In this document: positions 10,374-21,470 of the stretch, piece by piece
Numbering within the stretch: position 1 is the first letter of the stretch
Layout of the letters: every line of letters begins with the position of its first letter
NCBI RefSeq assembly: GCF_000003855.2
Contig: NW_003101660.1
Span: 124,001 to 188,000 of the forward strand
Direction of reading: 5' to 3'
Length of the DNA: 64,000 bases
From: Blastomyces gilchristii SLH14081
Lineage: Eukaryota > Ascomycota > Eurotiomycetes > Onygenales > Ajellomycetaceae
Notes under the pieces: model-generated
Told to the model about the DNA's origin: nothing
What the model saw: the letters and a program-made list of their open reading frames with translations, nothing else
Database searches by the model: none
Translations under genes and position numbers: made by a program

Positions 10374-13300
10374 ATGACCAGTGGCAGGCCGCCGGGCTAC
10401 GGTCCGCCCCCTGGAAACGATGGTAATCTCGTACAGCTCGAAGACACAGCCTCTGTATACAACACCGGCCAGCGCCCTCCAGTGACTGACGATCACCTCC
10501 TGCAACAATTCGATATCCAAGATTCCGATACACTCCAACCAAGGCCATCAGTATCATACGATGCATTCGTTGGGGGTAGTCAGCCAGCACAGGCTGCTGG
10601 ATCGCGGCCAGGAGCTGGACCTCGAACGGGCCCTTTCTACGAGGATGGTGAAGCATATCGACCCTACTCGCAGACCGTAGATTTACACAACTACCAGCGA
10701 TATTCAGATGACTTAAACGACTTTGACGATGCGCGATCAGCGCAAGGTTACTATAATGATCAAAATGACTTGGACGGTGCGATGCCCGTGAGAGATGCTC
10801 GCACGCGGGATCGGAACAGTATATTGAGCCTGGGCGGCGGATTGATGGGGAAAGCAAAAAATATGCTAGGTATGGGACAGCAGTACTCAGAAATGGACTT
10901 GCCGTTGACCGAAACGGGCGCCAGACCGGCTAGAGTGGACTCCGTGGGGACAGACGGTGATGGAGCAGGTCCAAGAGCTCAGAAGAAGAAATTCAGTGCT
11001 GGGGATTTTAAATTTGGGTTTGGCAGGCGCAAGATCGATCCGTCAACGTTGGGCCCTCGTGTCATCCTGTTCAATAATTCCCCGGCCAATGCGGCAAACA
11101 AATATGTCGACAACCATATATCAACCGCCAAGTACAATGTGATCACTTTCTTGCCGAAATTCCTATTCGAACAGTTCTCCAAATACGCGAACTTGTTCTT
11201 CTTGTTTACCGCCATCCTCCAGCAAATTCCCAATATTTCGCCGACTAATCGATATACCACCATCGCGCCTCTCGCTGTTGTGCTTCTAGTATCAGCTATA
11301 AAAGAACTAGTTGAAGATTGGAAACGGAAGTCTTCGGATAAATCGCTCAATTACTCGAGGGCCCAGGTACTCAAGGGCTCCAGTTTTGAGGATACGAGAT
11401 GGATCAATGTGGCAGTCGGTGATATCGTCAGAGTCGAGTCAGAACAGCCTTTCCCCGCCGACCTGGTCCTCCTGGCAAGTTCCGAACCGGAAGGTCTGTG
11501 TTACATCGAAACTGCAAACTTGGATGGCGAAACGAACCTCAAAATCAAACAAGCAATACCAGAAACGGCCGATCTTGTTAGTCCCAGCCAACTAAGTAGG
11601 CTCACTGGGAGAGTCAAATCCGAACAGCCAAATTCCAGCCTTTATACCTACGAGGCTACATTGACATTGCAAGCTGGTGGTGGAGAAAAGGAGCTACCGC
11701 TCAACCCTGATCAACTCCTCCTCCGTGGTGCTACTTTGCGTAATACCCCCTGGATCCATGGTCTTGTTGTTTTCACCGGCCATGAAACAAAATTGATGAG
11801 GAACGCAACCGCAACACCAATCAAGCGAACCGCTGTTGAACGCATGGTAAACATGCAAATTCTTATGCTTGTCGGCATTTTGCTTGTTCTTAGTTTGATT
11901 AGCTCGATAGGAGACCTCGTTGTTCGGATGAAATCTGCTGACGAGCTCACCTACCTGTACATCGGAAATGTCAATGCGGCTCAACAGTTCTTCTCTGACA
12001 TTTTCACATATTGGGTCCTCTACTCTAATCTCGTCCCTATATCTCTTTTCGTGACTATAGAAATAGTCAAGTATTGCCACGCATTCCTCATAAATTCCGA
12101 TCTAGATATTTACTATGACAAGACAGATACACCTGCCACATGTCGTACCTCTTCTTTGGTCGAAGAGTTAGGCCAAATCGAATACATCTTCTCCGATAAA
12201 ACGGGCACTTTGACGTGCAACATGATGGAGTTTAAGCAATGCTCTATCGGCGGGATTCAGTATGCCGAAGTAGTACCAGAGGACAGAAAAGTGATGGAAG
12301 GCGATGACTCAGATATGGGAATGTATGACTTTAAGCAACTGACTAAGAATTTGGAGTCGCATCCCACCCAGATGGCAATCCACCACTTTCTTACTCTTTT
12401 AGCTACTTGCCACACTGTCATTCCAGAGAGGCGGGAAGAAAAGCCTGATGTTATCAAGTACCAGGCTGCCTCTCCTGATGAAGGAGCGCTAGTTGAAGGT
12501 GCAGTTATGATGGGCTATCGATTCACGAACCGGCGTCCAAAGTCCGTTATCATCACTGCGAACGGTCAAGAGCAGGAATTTGAATTGCTTGCAGTTTGCG
12601 AGTTTAACTCGACGAGAAAACGCATGTCTACTATTTTTAGATGTCCTGACGGTAAAATCAGAATTTACTGCAAGGGAGCCGATACTGTTATCCTGGAGCG
12701 GTTGCACCAGGACAATCCGACTGTTGATGTTACTCTTCAGCACCTCGAAGAATACGCCTCTGATGGTCTCCGGACGTTGTGTCTCGCTATGAGGGAAATA
12801 CCTGATGATGAATTCTACCAGTGGTACCAGATATTCGACAAAGCAGCAACAACAGTAACTGGGAACCGAGCTGAGGAACTTGACAAAGCGGCCGAGATCA
12901 TCGAGAAAGACTTTTTCCTTCTTGGTGCAACAGCTATCGAAGATAAGCTTCAAGATGGTGTTCCAGATACCATCCACACCTTGCAAACCGCGGGCATCAA
13001 AGTTTGGGTTTTGACTGGCGACCGGCAAGAAACTGCTATCAACATCGGCATGAGCTGCAAGTTGATCTCGGAGGATATGGCTTTGTTGATTGTCAACGAG
13101 GAGTCGGCCCAGGCTACAAGAGATAACTTATCAAAAAAGTTACAACAGGTTCAGAGTCAGGCCGGTTCCCCAGACAGCGAGACATTGGCGCTTATCATTG
13201 ACGGTAAATCCCTAATGTATGCTCTGGAGAAGGATATGGAGAAGATATTTTTGGATTTGGCTGTTATGTGCAAAGCCGTCATTTGTTGGTATGTTATCTT

Positions 13301-14587
13301 CTAATCTCCATCTTTATGTGACTAACCCCGCAAGCTAACTCTCTGTAATTAAGCCGTGTATCTCCCCTTCAAAAGGCACTTGTCGTCAAGCTTGTCAAAC
13401 GGCACCTCAAAGCGTTGCTACTTGCCATTGGGGACGGCGCGAACGACGTTTCCATGATCCAGGCTGCCCACGTGGGTGTCGGCATTAGTGGTGTTGAAGG
13501 TCTTCAGGCAGCCCGCAGCGCGGACGTCTCAATCGCCCAATTCCGCTTTCTTCGGAAGTTGCTTCTAGTTCACGGTGCGTGGAGTTATCAGCGTATCAGC
13601 AAAGTCATTCTCTACTCGTTCTATAAAAACATTGCGTTGTACATGACTCAGTTCTGGGTATGTTTCTTCTCCCTTTAAGTATATCCCTCAGAAATTTTCC
13701 GTCTTTGGCTAACATGACCCTCAATACAGTACTCTTTTCAAAACTCCTTTTCCGGTCAGGTTATTTACGAATCTTGGACTCTATCATTCTATAACGTCTT
13801 TTTCACCGTCCTTCCCCCTTTCGCCATGGGCATTTTTGACCAATTCATCTCGGCTCGTCTGCTAGACAGATACCCACAGCTCTACCAGTTAGGCCAGAAA
13901 GGTGTATTTTTCAAGATGCACAGCTTCTGGTCCTGGGTCGGCAACGGCTTCTACCACTCCCTCATCGCTTACTTCCTCTCCCAGGCGATCTTCCTTTGGG
14001 ACCTCCCTCTAACAAACGGCAAAATCGCCGGCCACTGGTTCTGGGGAACTGCACTTTATACCGCCGTCCTCGCTACCGTTCTCGGGAAAGCTGCGCTCGT
14101 CACCAATATCTGGACCAAATACACATTCATCGCTATTCCCGGCTCTTTTATAATCTGGATGGCCTTCCTGCCCGCCTACGGCTTCTCTGCGCCCAGAATC
14201 GGCGCCGGCTTCTCGACAGAATACGAAGGCATCATTCCTAACCTCTTCCCGTCGCCGGTCTTCTGGCTCATGGCCGTCGTGCTACCAGCCGTATGTCTCG
14301 TGCGCGATTTCGCCTGGAAGTACATCAAGCGCATGTATTTCCCGCAGGCGTACCATCATGTGCAAGAGATTCAGAAATACAACGTGCAAGACTACAGACC
14401 CCGCATGGAGCAGTTCCAGAAAGCAATCCGCAAAGTTAGGCAGGTGCAGCGGAATCGGAAGCAGAGAGGTTATGCCTTTAGTCAGGCGGATGAAGGTGGA
14501 CAGATGAGAGTTGTTAATGCTTATGATACTACTAGATCCAGAGGGAGGTATGGGGAGATGGCGAGTTCGAGGCCTGTTGATATTTGA
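10374..14587 (+). CDS. DRS2: P4-type phospholipid flippase (Drs2)
   Basis: Three exons, 10374-13288, 13354-13657 and 13730-14587, give 1358 aa, the usual length for Drs2. P4-ATPases flip aminophospholipids, chiefly phosphatidylserine, to the cytosolic leaflet in trans-Golgi and endosomal membranes and drive vesicle budding. Visible landmarks: a disordered acidic N-terminus to about residue 220, the Asp-Gly-Glu-Thr of the actuator domain at 384-387, the phosphorylation motif Asp608-Lys-Thr-Gly-Thr, the hinge Gly-Asp-Gly-Ala-Asn-Asp in exon 2, ten membrane spans by pattern, and near the C-terminus the Gly-Tyr-Ala-Phe-Ser motif (about 1320-1324) of the autoinhibitory tail. That motif and the length separate it from the Dnf and Neo1 branches. 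It probably needs a Cdc50-type partner encoded elsewhere. Confidence 0.95.
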
Positions 14588-15590
14588 TCCGTTTGCCATT
14601 TCCTATTAATAATATTTCGAATCTTTTCGTTGATTTTTTATTTATTTATTCTATTGTTTTATTCTTTTTATTTTTGCCTTTTCGAATTCTTTTTGTTCCT
14701 GCGTCTGCTTCTGCTCTTGCTTCGATTGCAAGAAATAGGTGGCAATGTATTCAGCGTCTTGTATGTGAGGGACTCCAGCATTTTTATTCAATTTTATTCA
14801 TTTCCCCTTTCCTATTCTTGTCCGAAACTCTCTTATCTTCTACCCTTCAGGCCCTTACTACCTCCTCGTCCTCTACTCTATTTTCTATTCGGCTCGAACT
14901 ATTATTGTCACGACTATGCTGGAGGTTCTCGTTCATGACATGTTGTTTTCTATTTTGGCGGGTTTTAAATAATATTCAGCTATTTATTCCCTTTTTTTCT
15001 TTTCCGATACGTGGTCCCATTTGGGCCGCTGCTCTCTTGTGTTGCCACAGATGTGGACTCTTATTTCTACGCATGCCATGATTTGCGGATTGAGAATAAC
15101 AAGGATGGTTGTCATTGTCACCTTTGGGATTTGCCGCATGTCTCGCTTGGTTTCATTTTGTTGTCCTAAAAAACCTCTCTCCAGTTGGATTATTCGACCC
15201 ACGCTTGATGGAAATGGTAGTTTGAGGTTTTCCTTGCCCTGGCAGGTATGAAGCAAACTAGTATGTTGGTGGCAAAGTCACTGTTTCCGGTGTACGACCA
15301 GGATCGCTCTTTGTCATCGGATTTATTAAGCTTGTTCATTCAATCATCATAATTTAGTTAGTCTGCTTCGTATGTATAGTACATGCATGACCAAGCGTGG
15401 ATAGACGCTCTTCATAGGCATGCATGCAGTCAACTTAGGAGGACGAGAAGGGGAATAAATACAGCATGAAGGAAAATAAATGCTCGGCAGAAGTAGGGTG
15501 AAAATCCCCTGGTTCATCCATCCAAATAAAATAACATAATCTCATAACTGTTCTGCATGTGAAAAAAAAAAACAATGTTCTTGCTCATCG
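14588..15590. other. Convergent 3' region of DRS2 and POL4
   Basis: About 1 kb, strongly T-rich on the plus strand just after DRS2. This fits a 3' UTR with poly(A) signals. The reading frames here have Phe/Leu/Ser bias typical of T-rich noncoding DNA, so none is called. Confidence 0.5.
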
Positions 15591-17687
15591 CTATCTCGTG
15601 CACCTCTCCTCCGGTGGCCTCCAACCTACTCCTATCCCCTCCAAAACTAATTTCTCTCTCTCCTGCCACGTGCTCCCCTTACCCTCCAAATCAATAACCT
15701 GGCCTCCGGTGCTACGCGAGCGTACCCCACTCGAGTCGAATTTCCAATTATGTACCTTCTTCGCGTAGCGGCGCAAGTCGCGTTCAAACGTTGTCTCACC
15801 GGTCCAACCAACAATGGCGCAGCCGACTGTGCGCCAGGGAGAGATGATTATGTCCACGCGGCGATGTGGATTTGGGTTTCGTTTCTCATTTTCAACGTTG
15901 CCGTCTTCGCCCTTCCTAGCCTCGAAATGGGGATTTTGCCATACGACCAATGCTTTATCTAGGGAGTCAAAACGCGGCTTCCCGCCTGTATCGCCACGGT
16001 AAGGCGCCGTCTGCTGCTCCCGATGCGAAGTAGTAAGATGCAAGGCGAGCGTGTGCGTGATCCAGCCTTCCTTCTCAAGACTGGCAACGACATCGTAGAC
16101 GAGGTTGTGTGTCACTCTCTCGTCACGGTGGGAGAGAATGAGATCGACATCGCCGCTAACTTCCTTGCCACGCCTGTAGCCGCCGACAATGATGCATTCA
16201 ATGCCTTTGCCGTCGTAATCCTTCTGCGAGTGCGGTCGGACCTGTTTGGCGTGCTGTAGGACAATGTCAGCGATTGACTCGACTTCGCTGCGCGGGATGC
16301 CGGCCATGAATTCGTCGAAGTATTTGATGCCAATCTGCTGAACGCGGGAAAGCATGTTCCAGCCCTGTTCGATAACGTCATCGATGCTCCGCCAATGGTA
16401 GTGGTAATAAAAATCGCGTGCCGTTTTGGCACCGACGCCCCAGATGTTGTAAAATTGGTTGAGGACGCTGAGGACTGGGTCTGTGTCTAGCTGGTTGGCA
16501 GATTCGAGCGTGCCATCTTTACTTTGGTTAAATTCTGAGAAGAGTATAGCAATTTTGGATTCGCAGCCTGGTAGTGTGGAGACTTCTTTTGGTGATTGGA
16601 GTTTGTAGGGATATGCGGCAATGGCGGCAATTGCTGTGCTGTATGCGCGGACACCAATTTCATCAAGGGTTAGCTCGCGTATTTTTTTGATCTTGATGAG
16701 CTGGTTTATGAACGCTTCATTTGGAGGATTGAGGAAAGCAGATCTCTGGCAGGCATATATAAGCTTGTCGCGAACCCAGGCAGGGGTTGGAGGCCCGGTC
16801 TCTGCAGCTTCATGTTCTTCCGTGGTTTCACGGAGAAGCCTGGGAGGTTCCTTCTGAGCAGGAGGCCCATGCTGAACTCTAGCCCGACGAGATCTAGCAG
16901 TGCCAGGAGAAAAATGGTTTGGGGCTGGTGACGATGCCGCATCTGCTTTTGCCCGCTCCAAAATTGCCCTTGACGGGCTCTCTCTTGGCCTGAGTGGGGA
17001 CCGTGGGCTAGCCACTACAGAAGTAACGTTCGAAGAAGTTCCATCGACTGAGATATTGTCCCGTGGAGCCACTTTGCGCGCATGGTAAACAATATATGGA
17101 GCCAGCGGTACGGCGTGCCCTGCTTTAAGGGAATCGTCCAGCCATGAAAATTTTAAAATTATGATACCGTCCTTCATCTTTGGATTGAATGAGCTATCAG
17201 CCGGTGATTTTGACGGTTTAAGCACCCGCTTAGGGCGTGATTCAGCCCCTTCGCCTGCATCCACATTTTCGCCCTCCGACTCCATCCTCAGATCGACCAC
17301 AAGAGGCTCTTGAGCCGGTTGTACATGTACATGCTCATGCTCATGCACATCCTTTACGCCGCTAACCCGCCGCCGTTTCACTGACGGGCCTGCTTCCGAC
17401 GCAGCAGTAGTAACAACCGTGGGCGCCGAAACTTCCTCAGTCCATAGTCCCCTAGATCGAAGCTCAAACGCAGCACGTCTCTTCTGCAACACTTTGCCCA
17501 AGACTAGCTCAGCTTCAGAGATGTCGTAGGTGAGCTGTGCACCACATCTTTCCAGCGTTTCCTCCACTTCATGCAGCTGGTCCAGATCCAAGTGCGTGGG
17601 CAAGACATATATGGACGGAAGGCTGGCGAGGTTGATTGTTTTGGCCAAAGTGCCAGATGATTTGGATTGGGTTTTAGTAGTTGTCAT
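15591..17687 (-). CDS. POL4: DNA polymerase family X (Pol4, pol mu/TdT-like)
   Basis: Single exon, 698 aa from the ATG at 17687; an in-frame ATG 55 codons upstream adds a hydrophobic stretch unlike the family, so it was not used. Pol4 fills gaps during non-homologous end joining and base excision repair in the nucleus. In order: an N-terminal BRCT domain, split by an insert of about 80 residues, ending in a Phe-Ser-Trp-Leu segment; a Ser/Pro-rich linker; the 8-kDa-like helices; a helix-hairpin-helix with Trp-Gly-Val-Gly-Ala-Lys-Thr-Ala; the nucleotidyltransferase motif Gly-Gly-Tyr-Arg-Arg-Gly-Lys with Asp513 and Asp515, and third carboxylate Asp612. The Gly627-Trp628-Thr-Gly pair resembles pol mu/TdT rather than the Tyr-Phe pair of pol beta/lambda. 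Confidence 0.93.
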   Translation of the reverse strand: MTTTKTQSKSSGTLAKTINLASLPSIYVLPTHLDLDQLHEVEETLERCGAQLTYDISEAELVLGKVLQKRRAAFELRSRGLWTEEVSAPTVVTTAASEAGPSVKRRRVSGVKDVHEHEHVHVQPAQEPLVVDLRMESEGENVDAGEGAESRPKRVLKPSKSPADSSFNPKMKDGIIILKFSWLDDSLKAGHAVPLAPYIVYHARKVAPRDNISVDGTSSNVTSVVASPRSPLRPRESPSRAILERAKADAASSPAPNHFSPGTARSRRARVQHGPPAQKEPPRLLRETTEEHEAAETGPPTPAWVRDKLIYACQRSAFLNPPNEAFINQLIKIKKIRELTLDEIGVRAYSTAIAAIAAYPYKLQSPKEVSTLPGCESKIAILFSEFNQSKDGTLESANQLDTDPVLSVLNQFYNIWGVGAKTARDFYYHYHWRSIDDVIEQGWNMLSRVQQIGIKYFDEFMAGIPRSEVESIADIVLQHAKQVRPHSQKDYDGKGIECIIVGGYRRGKEVSGDVDLILSHRDERVTHNLVYDVVASLEKEGWITHTLALHLTTSHREQQTAPYRGDTGGKPRFDSLDKALVVWQNPHFEARKGEDGNVENEKRNPNPHRRVDIIISPWRTVGCAIVGWTGETTFERDLRRYAKKVHNWKFDSSGVRSRSTGGQVIDLEGKGSTWQEREKLVLEGIGVGWRPPEERCTR

Positions 17688-18368
17688 GACGCATGGAGAT
17701 ACAATCTTATATATCCATCTGCCGTTGTAGTGTAGTGTGGGGGTTTGCTCCTGAGCGGGACATGAAGCGGCTATGCATGTAGCGGCGGAAAATAGAATGG
17801 AACAATAGTATTGACAAGTAGAAGGAAATATAAAGATGAGCAAAACACCCATAGTGTATATACGGAGAGCCTATGAGTATCAAATTTTAATCAGGTTATT
17901 TGATCGAAACAGGCTAGAAAGCAGTTGGGTGAAGGTCCAGGATTATCTGGGATTCAGAGCCGCCGCATCGCTGGCAGACCAGCTGAAGGAACCTGCGCCC
18001 ATATATAAAGCTATGTATCTAGGAGACGGATAGACATCATTCCAGAAGCCCAGAAACATCCCACTGGTAAACATAGCCAAACTCGATGGTGGGAGATTTT
18101 CTGTCCGAAGTTCGTATCTTGAAAGAGGAGAAACCTGACTGATGACATAAGCACCCCGTAATTTCCCTTGGCATCGATGACGTCGTTTTTTAGTCTTTCC
18201 CAATCTAGCCTTAGCTTTCATCCCATATACACATCGTATCTATAGACTATCAGTAAATGTAAATATGTGCTGTACGGTCCATATATAACCTCATTCAAAT
18301 GTTAACCTTCAAAATATTCCCCGTCCTCCACGTTAGATTATCCCTATATCAATCCATCTGCCGCTTCT
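17688..18368. other. POL4 upstream / nickel transporter 3' flank
   Basis: 681 bp between two minus-strand genes. Contains only short frames without recognisable content. Confidence 0.5.
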
Positions 18369-20448
18369 CTACTGACAACCATCCCATCCTATCTTACCGC
18401 CGTCTCCACCAGCCCCTTTCAAGCTTTCTGCGGGAATTGTAGAAGTAGTTGTAGCAATTCTGTGACCCGTCTCGACCCCTACACCGTCTCCTCTCCCCTC
18501 TTCTAAAGTGTCATGCACCCAGTGTCCCTGCCGTTCATGTCGCTGAGCTACCCAACGCCTCCAATAAGGATACACCAACACGCTTAGCCCGCCAAATAAG
18601 ATAAAGCATCCGCAGATCGACCCGCCAATAACATCATAATAGTCACCTGCGATCCCCACGCCTTCCCAAAACTTTCCTGTAGCCTCTGTCACGTTAAGGA
18701 TCAAGGTCAGCAGTTGGAGGACGCCGATGACTATAGCCACGATCACGGTAAGGGACGTCAAGACAATAGAATAATAGAGGAATGCTATTGGGTTACGTGG
18801 GTTACGACTTGGGCCGGCAGCTATCGCGCGACTGGTGCCTTGCGGTTGCTCCGGGGGTGAAGGCTGGATGGTGAAGTTGGTTATGGAAGAGGAGGAGGAG
18901 GATTTTGGTGGGAGAAAATTTTGCGCTGGTTGGACATAGAGGGATAGCATTAGGGCGCCATCCGTGGTGTCGATGAGGCACATTCCGGCTAAAGAATGGC
19001 AGGAATATTACAGTTAGCAAATTTCATATTGTGGATATAGACGACAATGGTGGCCATCTTACCTGTGAAAAGAATCGGGAAGATTAGAATTACCCATAAA
19101 TCAGTCCCACGTGTAGCTTGGATTGACGAGATTCCTAGAAGCGCAATCTCAGACGAGGTATCGAAGCCAAGGCCGAAAAGAACTCCCAGCGGATACATTT
19201 TCCACGGCCTAAAGAAATTGTGGGTTAGAATATGGAAGAACACAAAGGGGCTATTCAAAACTCACCGATCAATGAGTTTGAACATCTTTTTCAACACTTT
19301 AAACAACACGCCCCCTCCCTCAACCTTCCACACCTCATCCTCCTCCCCTTCCCTCAGGTGAAGGGCTTTTTTCATCTGTTGAACAAGCTTATACAGAATG
19401 TATGCATTCATGATACCGAGCAGAATCAGAAATGCCGAGCTGACAGAGCTCCCAATAATGCCCCCGATTCTGCTATAGCTATCGAATTTCGAGGACACGG
19501 CGGCGGCGGTCGCAGCGACGACGATGGACGTAATAATAACGATGCTATACGCCGATTGTTAGCTTGCTAGTATGGGATATAGCAATTCGGTACAGAAATA
19601 CATCACGAAAAAACTCACGTAGAATGTCCCAAAGAGAAGTATGTCCCGACAGTGACCGCCTGTTGACCAGTTGCTAGAAGTCTTCGAGTCATAAGGTCGA
19701 TGGCCTACGTAATTTAGAAGATGAATTAGTTGTATGTAAGTATGCATAGATGCCAACATCACTGTTGTGATATTGAACATACCGAGATGTGATCCGCGTC
19801 GAGCGCATGTCTTAATCCTAGCGTGTAAGAGAGCACAGCTGTGGATATGAGTGAACTATGAAGTAGACCATGGTATAAGCATTTGGCATTTAACACAGCT
19901 TAGGATTTTTTTCATTTGCTCGTTCGCTCCCAGCTTTGTTTGTCTTGAACTTGCCAAACCCTATATGGTATATATCGTTTGCAAAACTAGGATATAGGGG
20001 AAACATGACGTAGCACTTACGGATGAAACCTCTACAGGCACATTTCCAAAAGAAGCACCAAAAAGTTAGCCTATCTCATTTCCTTAAACAGACACTAATC
20101 CTCCTTTCATTTTAAGAATGAAAGGGTAGAGTATATACATACCAACACAATTCCCGCAGCCGCCCATACAACCGCATTAACCACCGCAACGAGCAAAATT
20201 ATACCCAACGCCGGGAGGGGAATCCTCCGCAGACCCGGTACGCGGTTATGCGACCGCTTCGCCTTGCAGAGTAGACTGTGCTTGAGAGATTTCACATTGT
20301 CGTCATCTTCTTCCAGTTCTGGTTCAGCTTCAGCTTCACCATATCCAACCTCATTACCCCGCTCATGTTCTTGGGCCACTGCGCAGGGCAAAGGAGTTGA
20401 TCTGGATGACACTGTGTCAGTTCTTGGAGTAGCAGCCGTGGATCCCAT
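18369..20448 (-). CDS. nic1: NiCoT-family nickel/cobalt transporter
   Basis: Seven exons on the minus strand (20448-20143, 20031-20021, 19855-19783, 19704-19619, 19544-19266, 19208-19063, 18988-18369) join in frame to 506 aa. NiCoT permeases import Ni2+ or Co2+ across the plasma membrane; in fungi nickel serves mainly urease. The diagnostic motif Arg-His122-Ala-Leu-Asp-Ala-Asp127-His128-Ile is present, followed by Gly-Thr-Tyr-Phe-Ser-Leu-Gly-His-Ser-Thr, Leu-Gly-Phe-Asp-Thr-Ser-Ser-Glu and Gly-Met-Cys-Leu-Ile-Asp-Thr-Thr-Asp-Gly. About eight membrane spans are visible, with a Glu/Asp-rich cytosolic N-terminus and a Ser/Pro-rich loop in the last third. The second exon is only 11 nt, encoding Arg-Phe-His and part of Pro just before the HX4DH helix. 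Family assignment is firm; Ni versus Co preference cannot be read. Confidence 0.93.
20021..20031 (-). other. 11-nt micro-exon of the nickel transporter gene
   Basis: On the minus strand it is flanked by an acceptor ending TGTAG and a donor GTAAGT. Without it, exons 1 and 3 are out of frame; with it, the family's Phe-His-Pro lead-in to the HX4DH helix is restored. Confidence 0.85.
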
Positions 20449-21470
20449 CCTTGTCTTCTGTACTTAATAGTGTTACGTCGAGAAAGAGGTGAGGCACGGA
20501 AAATATTTGGCGGGGAAGTTTATATATAGTTATGTGTTCATTTAGCGAAAAGCTTATTGATGAGCTTAAAATGCTCAAGGTACTCACGGCCCCACTACCC
20601 CACTATTGTGACACCACACAAACGCATGATCGAAATAATAAACTCTGATTTTTTTCTTCAATTACTATCTCTAGTTATAATTATTTTATTTATAAGAGAA
20701 TTTAAAATTAACTACAGAGAATTAGGGCCCGGGACTGGGGGCAGGCGCAGGCGAGCCATCACTATATAAGGATGAGTGCCGGGCGCGGCTGACAGGAACC
20801 AGTCGTCTCGTGGTCTTCTGGCCTACGCTGGTAAGAGCCCGGACCCGGCGGCTTAGAAACTATGACATGTATTTTACTATTTTAGAAAATAAATATTTAA
20901 TTTAATTTAATTTTAGCAGATTTTTTTAAATATATATAAAAAAAACCCTTTTATTTAAATTAAGAGTTATCCAAAACATTTTTTTTTCTCTACATGCCCC
21001 TTCATTCTCTCCACTCATTAATTTCACCCACAATGTCACAGCTCACTGCCTGCACGCACCTTGCAATGCATGAACATTGATTGGTCTTGTAACCCCGGGA
21101 CTAAAATTCATAATCAATTTTGATTACGAATTATTGATAGCGCTGGAACGTGCCCTGCGCTATTACAGATGCGGTTTTCTCATCGGACAGGAGCTCGAAC
21201 TCCTTCTGTTGTTTTCCTCTCGTCGAAATATAGATGTAGGATATTTCTGCTAGCTCGCTCTGTTTCGAGGGGATGTGTCAATCCGTATGAGCACAGAAGC
21301 TTCCAGTCAATAATTAATATATATCCAAGGAAGCGGTGATTCAAAGGGAGATGCAGCCGAGGATTGACGCTTGTTAGGTGGAGATTGAGTCGGTTTGCCG
21401 AGCTTTCAAGTTGCTTGATTTATATTACTCAGTGCCAAGGTCCCAAGGCCCCGACGCACCATCATGCCAT
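20449..21470. other. Intergenic, AT-rich with a small GC-rich island
   Basis: About 1 kb. 20640-20720 and 20860-21000 are very AT-rich, with TTTAATTTAA-like runs. They flank a roughly 130-bp GC-rich island at 20725-20855. The abrupt composition change is visible directly; no terminal repeats, ORF or RNA gene was recognised. Confidence 0.5.

Noticed and set aside
14584..15081. 165-codon Phe/Leu/Ser-rich frame after DRS2
   Set aside because: Composition follows the T-rich 3' region; resembles membrane protein only by chance.
15263..15275. GGTGGCAAA proteasome-type control element
   Set aside because: It lies in a 3' region between convergent genes, not in a promoter, and no proteasome gene is nearby.
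17688..17852. 55-residue N-terminal extension of Pol4
   Set aside because: Hydrophobic, Cys-rich, not part of the family; the Met-Thr-Thr-Thr start precedes the BRCT domain closely.
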